Shown here piece after piece: positions 34,245-42,577 of a stretch of 64,000 nt of DNA. Origin of the DNA: Bifidobacterium avesanii (GTDB taxonomy: Bacteria > Actinomycetota > Actinomycetes > Actinomycetales > Bifidobacteriaceae); the NCBI RefSeq assembly GCF_009299475.1, contig NZ_WBSN01000010.1, forward strand, positions 1 through 64,000. The letters are read 5' to 3'. Below the pieces are notes generated by a model, which was not told the DNA's origin, searched no databases, and was given only the letters and a program-made list of their open reading frames with translations. Numbering within the stretch: the first letter of the stretch is position 1; every line of letters begins with the position of its first letter. A program made the position numbers and the translations under genes.

Positions 34245-37200
34245 ATGTACCTGAAGGAGCTGACCCTCCGGGGCTTCAAATCCTTCGCCTCCGCGACCAC
34301 GCTGCGCTTCGAGCCGGGCATCACGGCCGTGGTGGGGCCCAACGGGTCCGGCAAGTCGAACATCGTGGACGCGCTCGCCTGGGTGATGGGCGAGCAGGGC
34401 GCGAAGGCGCTGCGCGGCGCGCAGATGGAGGACGTGATCTTCGCCGGAACGTCGTCGCGCCCGCCGCTGGGCCGCGCCCAGGTGACCCTGACGATCGACA
34501 ACACCGACCATGCGCTCGACATCGACTACACCGAAGTGACGATCAGCCGCACGATCTTCCGCAACGGCGGCTCCGAATACGCGATTAACGGGTCCGCGTG
34601 CCGTCTGCTGGACATTCAGGAGCTGCTCTCCGACACCGGCCTGGGCCAGCAGATGCACGTGATCGTGGGGCAGGGCCGGCTTGACGCGATCCTCAAGGCC
34701 GACCCGTCCGGCCACCGCGCGTTCATCGAGGAGGCCGCCGGCATTCTCAAGCACCGCAAGCGCAAGGAGCGCGCGCTGCGCAAGCTCGCCAACACCGAAC
34801 GCAACCTCGCCCGTCTGGACGATCTGCTCGGCGAAATCCACCGCCAACTGGGGCCGCTCGGCCGTCAGGCGCGCATCTCCCGGCGCGCGGAGGCGATTCA
34901 GGTGACCGTGCGCGACGCCCAATCCCGCCTGTACGCCGAGGACGCGGTGCTCGCGTTGAAGCAGCGCGACGAGCTGCGCGGCGAACTCGCCGACGTGCGT
35001 TCCCATCTCGCCTCCGCGCAACGCGAGCTGGCCGGCGTGAAGGTGCGCATCGAGCAGGTGGAGGCGCTGGCCAGCGAGGCCAGCCCGGCCATCGCGCGCG
35101 TGAACGAGATCTGGCACCGCTACGCGCAATTGCAGGAGCGGTACCGTTCGCTCGCCCAAGTGGCGGGGGAACGCGCCCGCTCGCTGCTCGGGCAGGTGAT
35201 CGACCACCTTGGCGACGATCCGGACCTGCTGGAGCGCCGGGCCGCGGAACTGGACGGTCAGGCGCGTACGCAGCGGGACGCGGTCGCGGATGCGCGGCTC
35301 GCATTGGACCGCGCGACCGAAAGCCGGGCCGACGACGAGCGCAAACTGGCGTCCGTGCGCCAGACGCTCACCGAACTGCGCAAAAGCGCCCGGCAGCGCG
35401 AGTCCAGGATCGCGCAGCTCAACACGCTCATCGCCCGCGAGGAGGCGGCGGTGGAGCTCGCCGAAACGCGCGCGAAGGACTTCGACGCGCAGCGTGCGGC
35501 GCTGGGCGGCCAATTGGACGACGCCCGCGCGCAGCATGCGGCGTTGTCGCATGAGGCCGAGGCAACGACCGAAGCCGACGAAGGCAAGGCGCTGGACGAC
35601 GCCCGCACCGCGCTCGCCGCACGGCAGGAGACACTGGACGGGCTGTTGGACGAGCAACGCACGCTGAACGGGCGGATCATCTCGCTCAAGGCCAAGGCGG
35701 ACGCGCTCAACGACACGTTGGACAGCCGCAACGCGTCCGGCGAGCTGGAACGTGACGCGGCCGTGGGTGCGCTGGGCAGGCTCGCCGACTTCATCCGCGT
35801 GGAGGACGGCTGGGAGGAGGCCGTCGCGCACGCGCTCGACGCGTTCGCCGGGGCGCTGGTGGTGCCGGGGACGGCGAATATGCTGCACGCCCTGCGACGG
35901 GCGCGAGAGGACAAGCTCGGCAGGGCCGTGGTGCTGGCGGCGGACGGCGGGCTCGTCGCTGATGGCGCCGGGCTCGCCAGTGCCGGGCAGGCGGGACGCG
36001 CTGCGCATGACGATCGTGCGCATGATGATCGTGCGCATGGCCGGGACGGCGGGGGATTCCGGTCGCTGGGGGAGCTGGTGCACGGTTCCGGCGCTGTGGT
36101 TGCGGAGGCTACGGCGGGCGCGGAAGACGGAGGCGATTCGCCCGATTCCGGTGAGGGGGCCGGTTCCGGCTCGGCCGTGGCCGGTCATGCCGCGACGCCG
36201 GATGCGGCATCGGACGCCACGGATGCGGCGTCCGGCGTGGTGGCCGCGGTGCGTCTGCTGCTTGCCGACGTGGCCGCCGTGGAGTCGCTGGACGAGGCCC
36301 AATCCGCGCTGTCCGCCGGATGGCGGACCGCCGCCACGCGCGACGGCGAGATCGTGAACGCCGTGGCGGCCGCGGGCGGATCGTCCCTGTCCCAGTCGGA
36401 TCTTTCGCTGGCCGCCCGGCGCGACCGGGCGCTCGCCCAGATGCATGCGCTGGAGGACGAGCTTGGTGCCCTTGATGTTCGTGTGGAACAGGCCAAGTCG
36501 GAGCGCGACGAGGCCCGGTTGGCGGTGGACCGCGAATCCAGTCGCCGCACCGAAATGCGGCTCAAGGCGCAGCAGGCGGCCAAATCGCTCAGGGCCGCGG
36601 CGGATCGCGTCGCCGGATGCGAGCGTCAGGTGAAGGCGATGGACGGCAAGATCGCCGCGGTGCGAGAGGACGGCGAAACCCACCGGCTCAAGCTCGACGA
36701 TCTGCGGCTCGCATTGGAGGTGGCCCGGGAATCCGATGGCGACGGCGCGGACTCCGACGAGCTGGCCGCGCGTGAAACCGCGCTGGAGCATGCGCTCGCC
36801 GCGACCCGCGAGCAGGAAGTCACCGCCAAAATCGCGTGGAACGAAGCTAAGCGCAAGGTCGATTCGCTGGAACGCCAGGCCGGGTTGCTGCATGATCAGG
36901 CCAAGGAGGCCGTGGACCGCCGTGCCCGCGTCGAAGCGCTGAACGCCAAGCGTCGTGAGCAGGCCGCCCACGCGCGGTCGGTCGCCGACGACGCAACCGA
37001 AATCGCGGAACTGATCGGCCGGTACATCGCCGACGCGACCGCGCGGCGGGACGCGCTGCAGGCCGAGGCGTCCAGCCATGACGACGAGCTGAAGGCCTTG
37101 AGGGGCGAGCGCGACCGCATCGAGCCCAAGGTTGGCGAACTGACCGCGCGCGAGCATGCGCTGGACGTGGACCGCGAACGCGTGGCCGGGCAGTGCGGCC

Positions 37201-38165
37201 AGATCACGCAGAAAATCGCCGACGATCTGGGCATGGACGTGGACGGGCTCATCGCGCAGTACGGGCCGGACCAGCCGGTGCCGGTGCTCGACGAGCAGGG
37301 ACGGCCGGTGCCGGTGGTGGCCGCGGCGGATCAGGGTGCGGATTCGGCGGGCGAAGCCACCGGGACGACCCAATCGGGCGAACACGACGGTCAGACGGGA
37401 TCATCAAAGACGGCGGACAGCCGGAACGACGCCGCCGGGACGGTTCACAACGGTCCGACTGAACCGGCCAACCCGGGCGAATCACCCGAAACCGCCTATC
37501 AGACCGTGCCATACGATCGCGCCGAGCAGCGCAAACGTCTCGACAAGGCCCGCCGCGATCTGGCCGCGCTCGGCAAGGTCAACCCGCTCGCCACCGAGGA
37601 ATACGACGCGCTGCAGACCCGCAACCAGTACCTCAACGACCAGCGCAACGACGTGGTCCAGTCGCGCGACGACCTCATGGGGCTCATCAAGGACCTCGAT
37701 TCCACCATGGTCGAGGTGTTCCGCTCGGCCTTCGACGACACGGCCAAGGCGTTTGAGCGCATGTTCGGCATGCTGTTCCCCGGCGGCCGCGGACGGCTCC
37801 GGCTCGAAAACCCGGACGACCTGCTCACCACGGGCGTGCTCGTGGAGGCCAGCCCGGCCGGCAAGCGCGTCAAGCAGCTGAGCCTGCTGTCCGGCGGCGA
37901 ACGGTCGCTCACCGCGCTGGCCCTGCTGTTCGCCATCTTCACCGCGCGTCCCAGCCCGTTCTACGTGATGGACGAGGTGGAGGCCGCCCTCGACGACGTG
38001 AATCTCACCCGCCTCATCAACGCGTTCAACGACCTGCGCGAGCACGCCCAGCTCATCATCATCACCCACCAGCAGCGCACCATGTCGATCGCGGATGCGT
38101 TGTACGGCGTCACCATGCGCGCCGACGGCGTGACGGCCGTGGTCAGCCAGCGGCTGGAGCGGTAG
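34245..38165 (+). CDS. smc: Chromosome segregation protein SMC, enlarged
   Basis: A 1306-aa SMC ATPase that condenses and segregates DNA with ScpAB. Walker A is GPNGSGKSN (31-39). Coiled coils lead to the hinge (about 490-690). The C-terminal head has the signature LSLLSGGERSLTALALLFAI (about 1210) and Walker B FYVMDEVEAALDD (about 1245). It is longer than the usual 1150-1220. Two low-complexity insertions explain this: about residues 565-665 within the hinge (GAGLASAGQAGRAAHDDRAH onward, partly encoded by a 15-bp tandem repeat) and about 1030-1085 in the C-terminal coil (Gly/Thr/Ser-rich). The ATG at 34245 has GGGGAG upstream. Confidence 0.96.
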   Translation: MYLKELTLRGFKSFASATTLRFEPGITAVVGPNGSGKSNIVDALAWVMGEQGAKALRGAQMEDVIFAGTSSRPPLGRAQVTLTIDNTDHALDIDYTEVTISRTIFRNGGSEYAINGSACRLLDIQELLSDTGLGQQMHVIVGQGRLDAILKADPSGHRAFIEEAAGILKHRKRKERALRKLANTERNLARLDDLLGEIHRQLGPLGRQARISRRAEAIQVTVRDAQSRLYAEDAVLALKQRDELRGELADVRSHLASAQRELAGVKVRIEQVEALASEASPAIARVNEIWHRYAQLQERYRSLAQVAGERARSLLGQVIDHLGDDPDLLERRAAELDGQARTQRDAVADARLALDRATESRADDERKLASVRQTLTELRKSARQRESRIAQLNTLIAREEAAVELAETRAKDFDAQRAALGGQLDDARAQHAALSHEAEATTEADEGKALDDARTALAARQETLDGLLDEQRTLNGRIISLKAKADALNDTLDSRNASGELERDAAVGALGRLADFIRVEDGWEEAVAHALDAFAGALVVPGTANMLHALRRAREDKLGRAVVLAADGGLVADGAGLASAGQAGRAAHDDRAHDDRAHGRDGGGFRSLGELVHGSGAVVAEATAGAEDGGDSPDSGEGAGSGSAVAGHAATPDAASDATDAASGVVAAVRLLLADVAAVESLDEAQSALSAGWRTAATRDGEIVNAVAAAGGSSLSQSDLSLAARRDRALAQMHALEDELGALDVRVEQAKSERDEARLAVDRESSRRTEMRLKAQQAAKSLRAAADRVAGCERQVKAMDGKIAAVREDGETHRLKLDDLRLALEVARESDGDGADSDELAARETALEHALAATREQEVTAKIAWNEAKRKVDSLERQAGLLHDQAKEAVDRRARVEALNAKRREQAAHARSVADDATEIAELIGRYIADATARRDALQAEASSHDDELKALRGERDRIEPKVGELTAREHALDVDRERVAGQCGQITQKIADDLGMDVDGLIAQYGPDQPVPVLDEQGRPVPVVAAADQGADSAGEATGTTQSGEHDGQTGSSKTADSRNDAAGTVHNGPTEPANPGESPETAYQTVPYDRAEQRKRLDKARRDLAALGKVNPLATEEYDALQTRNQYLNDQRNDVVQSRDDLMGLIKDLDSTMVEVFRSAFDDTAKAFERMFGMLFPGGRGRLRLENPDDLLTTGVLVEASPAGKRVKQLSLLSGGERSLTALALLFAIFTARPSPFYVMDEVEAALDDVNLTRLINAFNDLREHAQLIIITHQQRTMSIADALYGVTMRADGVTAVVSQRLER

Positions 38166-38220
38166 GGCAGTGGAAACGGCAGAGCAACGGAGCCGTGGCC
38201 GGGCCGTGATGATCAGTCCT

Positions 38221-38258
38221 CGTGACCGTGACGGTGACCGTGACAGTGACCGACACGG
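38221..38258. repeat. 6-/12-bp tandem repeat
   Basis: GTGACC/GTGACG/GTGACA units repeated about six times, 56 bases after the smc stop. Confidence 0.75.
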
Positions 38259-38421
38259 TCTTTCGCTTGGCTGTGGAAAAGCTTAGAACGACGCCACTGT
38301 GCAGCATGCGTGACCATGGCCGCCTGGTCCTTGTCGCCTACATTGTCACAATCCGGACTCTGCCACGGTCTCCGTTGCGTTCTCCGTCGCACCGGCGTGG
38401 GTGAGTATGAGACGAATGGCC

Positions 38422-38574
38422 GGACCGGGAGCGAATGACCGGACAGGGAGCGGAGAACCGGACAGGGAGCGGAGAACCGGACAGGGAGCGCCCACTCCCC
38501 GTCCATGGCCCACAAAAACGTTGAGATTCTGCCATTCCGGTCATATCCGGACAAGGAGTGGGCGCTCCCGGTCC
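38422..38574 (-). repeat. 96-bp two-palindrome element, copy 2, with extra tandem half-sites
   Basis: The core 38479-38574 has palindromes GGACAGGGAGCGCCCACTCC(CCGTCC) at 38479 and its relative at 38549, again exactly 70 bases apart. The spacer, read in reverse complement, matches copy 1 (AATGGC, TCAACG, TTTGTGGG). Just before it, from 38422, the half-site GGACAGGGAGCGGAGAACC is tandemly repeated with a 19-base period three times. It lies between convergent genes. Confidence 0.9.
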
Positions 38575-38585
38575 AGATGCCCGCC

Positions 38586-39836
38586 CTAGAACCCGGTGTT
38601 GGTGGGCTTGGGGTAGTACTTGCCGAACTTGCGGTACTGGTTGAGCTCGGACTCCATGAGATGGAACCAGCGCTTGAAGGACATATCCTTCGGATTGCGC
38701 TGCGGGCTGATGCGCCCGGCCTTCTGCAGACGAACCACCTGCGCCTTCAAGTCCGGATCCACCACGTAGCGGCGGAGCAGGCCGTTGGGAATGATCGAGT
38801 AGAGCACCTCGTCATCGGCCACGCGCGGCGCCATCGGATGCCCCTCGATCACATCGGAGACGAGCACCTCCATGGGGTTGATGCCGGCGCCGAGCACGTA
38901 GAAGCTGTTGCGGCCGATGCGCGGGTTGACTTCGAGGAAATAGAACTTGCCGGTGTGCGGGTCGCGCTTGACGTCGAAGTTCGCGAAGCCGCGGTACGGC
39001 ATGGATTCGAGGAACCGGCGGGCCGGCTCGAGGATCTCCGGGATCGCCTCGGTGATCATGGCGCACGGGTTGCCCAGCGTGGCTGGATGGTGTTCCTCGA
39101 GCAGCACGTGCGCGGAGCACAGCAGCGAGACGGTGCCGGTGGTGTCCACGTAGGCGGTCACCGAGTACATCTGCGTGTCGTCACCCTCCACGAGCTCCTG
39201 CGCCACGAACGTGCCGCGGAAGCCCGCCTTGGCGAGCGTGGACCACAGGGCGTCCAGTTGCTCCGGCGTATCGATGCGGTACACCTTCTGGCGGCCCTCG
39301 AACAGCAGGTTCTCGTACTGCGAGCTGTCGGCGGGCTTGGCCACCACGGGGAAGCGCAGGTCCGCGGGCACGGGCTGCGGCGTCCAGCCGGGCTCGCCGG
39401 CGCCCGAGAAGTCCTCGTAGAACGACTTCGGCACCGGCATGCCCTGCGCGGTGGCGAGGCGCTCGAATTCCTGCTTGTCGCTCACGCGCTCGATCACGTC
39501 CAGCGGTGGAATCGGCACCACGTAGTACTGCTCCAACTCGGCGCGGTGCGTGGCGAACACGTGGATGCGCCAGTCGGTGTTGGCGAGCAGCAGCAGGCGG
39601 CGGCGGGGGTTGCGGGCCTTGAGTTCCTTGCCGAGCCTGAGCAGCTCGTCCACCAGCGGCCCCTCCTCGCTGGCGTCGGCGAAGCCGTGGCGGGTGAGGA
39701 TCGCGGAATCGCGGATCGCGGACGGATCGTACGCCGTCACCATGATCGGCTTGACGTCATACGCCTCGTTGAGCTCGCGCGCCAACGCGTACGCGCCCAG
39801 ATCGCCGCCGAGAATCACCGGTTGAAAAGCCGCCAT
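38586..39836 (-). CDS. ATP-grasp carboxylate-amine ligase (possible D-aspartate ligase)
   Basis: A 416-aa ATP-grasp protein. The N-terminal Rossmann-like part is PVILGGDLGAYALARELNEA. The ATP-grasp core (about 120-330) has RFPVVAKPADSSQYEN (lysine of the B-loop), FVAQELVEGDDTQMYSV, RGFANFDVKRD and YFLEVNPRIGRNSF (metal-binding Glu and Asn). Size and layout resemble D-aspartate ligases (Aslfm type) that attach D-Asp to the stem-peptide lysine in Lactobacillales. The femAB-like and murE genes nearby support a peptidoglycan role. The start ATG at 39836 has AAGGAGA upstream. The function is inferred, not demonstrated. Confidence 0.8.
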   Translation of the reverse strand: MAAFQPVILGGDLGAYALARELNEAYDVKPIMVTAYDPSAIRDSAILTRHGFADASEEGPLVDELLRLGKELKARNPRRRLLLLANTDWRIHVFATHRAELEQYYVVPIPPLDVIERVSDKQEFERLATAQGMPVPKSFYEDFSGAGEPGWTPQPVPADLRFPVVAKPADSSQYENLLFEGRQKVYRIDTPEQLDALWSTLAKAGFRGTFVAQELVEGDDTQMYSVTAYVDTTGTVSLLCSAHVLLEEHHPATLGNPCAMITEAIPEILEPARRFLESMPYRGFANFDVKRDPHTGKFYFLEVNPRIGRNSFYVLGAGINPMEVLVSDVIEGHPMAPRVADDEVLYSIIPNGLLRRYVVDPDLKAQVVRLQKAGRISPQRNPKDMSFKRWFHLMESELNQYRKFGKYYPKPTNTGF

Positions 39837-40029
39837 GTCGTTCGTCTCCTTGCTTGCGCACCCTGATGTGCACCCAACCCCACCCACTATACGCGGGGCC
39901 GTGCAATTCATGGCCGTGCAATTCAAGCCGTGCCCGAGGTCGATTCGTCCGTGTTCGGACCCCGCGCGATACAGTGGGCATGCAATGCATTTCGACCGCA
40001 TATTTCGTACCGCACGCACGGGAGGACAC

Positions 40030-41250
40030 ATGACCGAGGCAACTTCGACCGCACGTCTGCGCGAGGCGCTCGCCAACCGCACCGGCACCCGCCCGCAGGA
40101 CTGGTATCCCGTGTTCAAGGCCCGTTACGGCATGTTCGCGGCGTTCTCGGCGCTGCATGACGTACGCGGCGAGGGCACGGTGCTCACCCAGCTGTTCACC
40201 TGCTGCACGGCGGTGGACCCGATCGTCGATGCCGGGCTGACGCCGCGGTACGAGGAGGTGGACGCCGGCACGCTGTCGATCGACGCCAAGGCGCTGGCCG
40301 ACAGCGTCGTCGGGGAGACGCGGCCCGTGCACGCCGTCATGCTGCAGCACACGTTCGGCATCATCGACAACGCCGCCGATCTCGACCTGTCCGAAGCCGT
40401 CCGGTCCATGCCGCGCACGCTGCTCGTGGAGGACTGCGCCCACTGCGCGTGCCGCATGGCCCGCGGCGACGACGGCGGCCCGCTGGCGGACGTGTCCGTG
40501 CACTCCTTCGGCGTGGAGAAGATCCTGCCCACACGCTTCGGCGGGGCGATCTGGATCAATCCGCGTCTGGCCCAGTCCGACCCGGTGCTGGACGCCGAAC
40601 TGCGCGGGCGGCTGGACGCGCTGCCCCGGCCGGGTGCGCGGCTTGATTTCGTCACGCGCGTGTACGTCAACGAAAACCGCGTGCTGTCGCGTCTGGGCGG
40701 CCTCGGCGGCACCCTGCGCGGCGCGCTGACCCGCGCGGGCCTGTACGAGCCGCCGATAGCCGACTCCGAGCGGGCCGGCAAGCTGTCGTACGCCCCCATG
40801 AAGCCGACGCCGTGGATCGAGGACCGCGCGGCCGACGCCATCGGCGCGCTGCACGCCAACGAGGAGGGGCGCAAGCGCGTGGTGGCGATCTACCGCGACC
40901 TCCTGGGACACGCCGCCGACGAGCTCGGCATTCCCTCCGGCGTGATGACCGGGCGCCCGCAGCCGCTGCTGCGCTTCCCGCTGTTCCTCAAGTCCACCGA
41001 GGACGCGGAGCGCGTGCTCAAGGCCGTGCGCGCGGCCGGCGGCTACGCGGAACGCTGGTACCGGCCCGAACTGTTCCCCGGCGTGAGCGATCCGGCGGCC
41101 TACGGGGTGACCGACGAGGTGCACGGCCGTCTGCCGGTCACCGAAGGTCTGGTCGCCGGCGCGGTCTGCCTGCCCACCGAACTGGGGGACGACGAACGGG
41201 CCCGCACGCGCGCCCGGGCCATCTGCGACGCGGTGCTCGGATGCCTGTGA
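40030..41250 (+). CDS. DegT/DnrJ/EryC1-like PLP aminotransferase-fold protein
   Basis: A 406-aa fold-type I PLP protein related to DegT/StrS sugar aminotransferases. Recognisable are VLTQLFTCCTAVDPIVDAGL, TLLVEDCAHCACRMA (the Asp that contacts the PLP nitrogen), DVSVHSFGVEKILPTRFGGA (the candidate PLP lysine) and the C-terminal substrate part. GGAGGACAC precedes the ATG at 40030. It is divergent from the ATP-grasp ligase. A role in supplying an amino component of the envelope is plausible but unproven. Confidence 0.8.
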   Translation: MTEATSTARLREALANRTGTRPQDWYPVFKARYGMFAAFSALHDVRGEGTVLTQLFTCCTAVDPIVDAGLTPRYEEVDAGTLSIDAKALADSVVGETRPVHAVMLQHTFGIIDNAADLDLSEAVRSMPRTLLVEDCAHCACRMARGDDGGPLADVSVHSFGVEKILPTRFGGAIWINPRLAQSDPVLDAELRGRLDALPRPGARLDFVTRVYVNENRVLSRLGGLGGTLRGALTRAGLYEPPIADSERAGKLSYAPMKPTPWIEDRAADAIGALHANEEGRKRVVAIYRDLLGHAADELGIPSGVMTGRPQPLLRFPLFLKSTEDAERVLKAVRAAGGYAERWYRPELFPGVSDPAAYGVTDEVHGRLPVTEGLVAGAVCLPTELGDDERARTRARAICDAVLGCL

Positions 41251-41323
41251 GGGCATGAGCGGACGGCTGGTCGGCCTCGGGCCGGACTTCGGTGGCCGTT
41301 TCGTGGCATCGGCGACGTCCGCT

Positions 41324-41495
41324 GTGTCTCGGATCGCATCCATTGTGGAAAATGGCAGCGATCCGAGACACGGAAGGGCATCGTTGTGTCTCGGATCGCA
41401 TCCATTGTCGGAATTGGCAGTGGATCGAGACACAGGAACGCATAGCCGCGTCTCAATTCGCATCCGTTGCTGAAATTGGCGGCGGATCGAGGCGC
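41324..41495. repeat. Three tandem hairpins (GTGTCTCGGATCGC family)
   Basis: Hairpin 1: GTGTCTCGGATCGC (41324-41337) / GCGATCCGAGACAC (41358-41371), perfect 14 bp. Hairpin 2: 41386-41433, near-identical left arm, slightly degenerate right arm. Hairpin 3: 41446-41495, more diverged (GCGTCTCAATTCGCATCC / GGATCGAGGCGC). Loops share CATCC.TTG...GAAATTGG. They lie between the convergent aminotransferase-like and femAB-like genes. Confidence 0.88.
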
Positions 41496-41559
41496 AGGCG
41501 GGCCTTGCATTCCGACCTAGTGCCCGGGCTGCTCGAACAAGAGCCCGGACAACAAAGGA

Positions 41560-42555
41560 TCAGAGACGGTCCTTCACGGCCTTGGCGACCTGCAGGGACT
41601 TGTAGAACACCTTCTTGAGCGGGATGTCGTGCCCGGCGGCCACCTCGGTGACCTCCTCGGTGAACTTGGTCTTGAATTCGTTGAGGCCCATGAGGCTCGG
41701 CGCGAAGTCGGAGCCGATGCCCATGAGGTCGTACGCCGTGAGCCCCTGCGCGCCCAGCAGGCAGCACTCGGAGTAGAGCAGCTTGTCGGTCACGTGCAGG
41801 CGCATCACGTCGTTGCGCATGCCGGCGTAGTAGCGTACGGCGAGCGGGCCGTTCACGGTCACGATCGACCAGGCGACCACTCGGCCCTCGATGCGGGCGG
41901 CGAACACGCGGCAGTGCTTCGCGCCGAGCGCGGCGATCATGTCGGAGTAGTCGGTGATGGGGGCGGGCGTGAAGCCGTCGCGCTTGCCGGTCTCCACCAT
42001 CACGTCGTAATACTCGGTGAAGTCGGCGATGGCCTTGTCGGTCTCGTCGGCGCACTCGGCCGGGCATTCGCGCAGCGCCTTGCGCACGTCGCGGCGGCCG
42101 CGGCGCTTCATGCGGGAGAGGATCGCGTCGTCGCCGCCGGTGATGTCGATCACCACGGTGCGGTCGTACGGCACGGTGGACAGTGCCTTCTCGTAGCCGT
42201 CGGCGAACCACGTGTCGAGGCGCAGGAACGCCACGTTGCGGTCGCGCTCCCTGACGGCGTCGGCGATCGCGTCGATCACTTCGCGCTCGGCGGCGGCGTC
42301 GGAGGGCTTGTCCACCCACACCGGGCCGTGCATGGAACGCAGGTAGTGGTAGCCGTGCGTGTCCATGTCGATCAGGGAGAGCAGCGCCACGGTCTTGCCG
42401 TCACGCTGCGCGCGCAGGGCGCCCCACGGGGTGCGGCCGGGGACTTCGGACTGGAAGTCGGCCCAGATCTTGGTCTGCTCGATCGGCAGGGTCAGGCCGA
42501 GCTCGGCCGCCTCTCGCTCGAGGTCGGGCAGTTCGATGGATGCGATGGTGATCAT
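41560..42555 (-). CDS. FemAB-like peptidoglycan cross-bridge aminoacyltransferase
   Basis: A 331-aa protein with two GNAT-like halves, as in FemX/MurM/peptidoglycan bridge enzymes that add amino acids from aminoacyl-tRNA to lipid II. Visible features are PIEQTKIWADFQSEVPGRTP, the paired RRGRRDVRKALRE basic segment, VVAWSIVTVNGPLAVRYYAG, and the C-terminal GIGSDFAPSLMGLNEFKTKF. FemAB proteins usually have a coiled-coil arm; here it is short. The gene lies 22 bases after murE on the same strand, so both are probably one operon, which supports a bridge-building role. Which residue it transfers cannot be told. Confidence 0.82.
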   Translation of the reverse strand: MITIASIELPDLEREAAELGLTLPIEQTKIWADFQSEVPGRTPWGALRAQRDGKTVALLSLIDMDTHGYHYLRSMHGPVWVDKPSDAAAEREVIDAIADAVRERDRNVAFLRLDTWFADGYEKALSTVPYDRTVVIDITGGDDAILSRMKRRGRRDVRKALRECPAECADETDKAIADFTEYYDVMVETGKRDGFTPAPITDYSDMIAALGAKHCRVFAARIEGRVVAWSIVTVNGPLAVRYYAGMRNDVMRLHVTDKLLYSECCLLGAQGLTAYDLMGIGSDFAPSLMGLNEFKTKFTEEVTEVAAGHDIPLKKVFYKSLQVAKAVKDRL

Positions 42556-42577
42556 GCGATTGGTTCCTTTGTCACTT

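Larger units (their letters stand above)
38166..38585. other. Repeat-filled region between convergent smc and ATP-grasp genes
   Basis: About 420 bases without a gene. It holds the simple GACCGT tandem repeat at 38221-38258 and the GGACAGGGAG repeat block at 38422-38574. Nothing else recognisable. Confidence 0.6.

Noticed and set aside
34074..37385. 1103-aa open frame on the minus strand opposite smc
   Set aside because: It is a GC-rich shadow of the smc coding frame; the plus-strand protein has all SMC motifs, and the minus frame has none.
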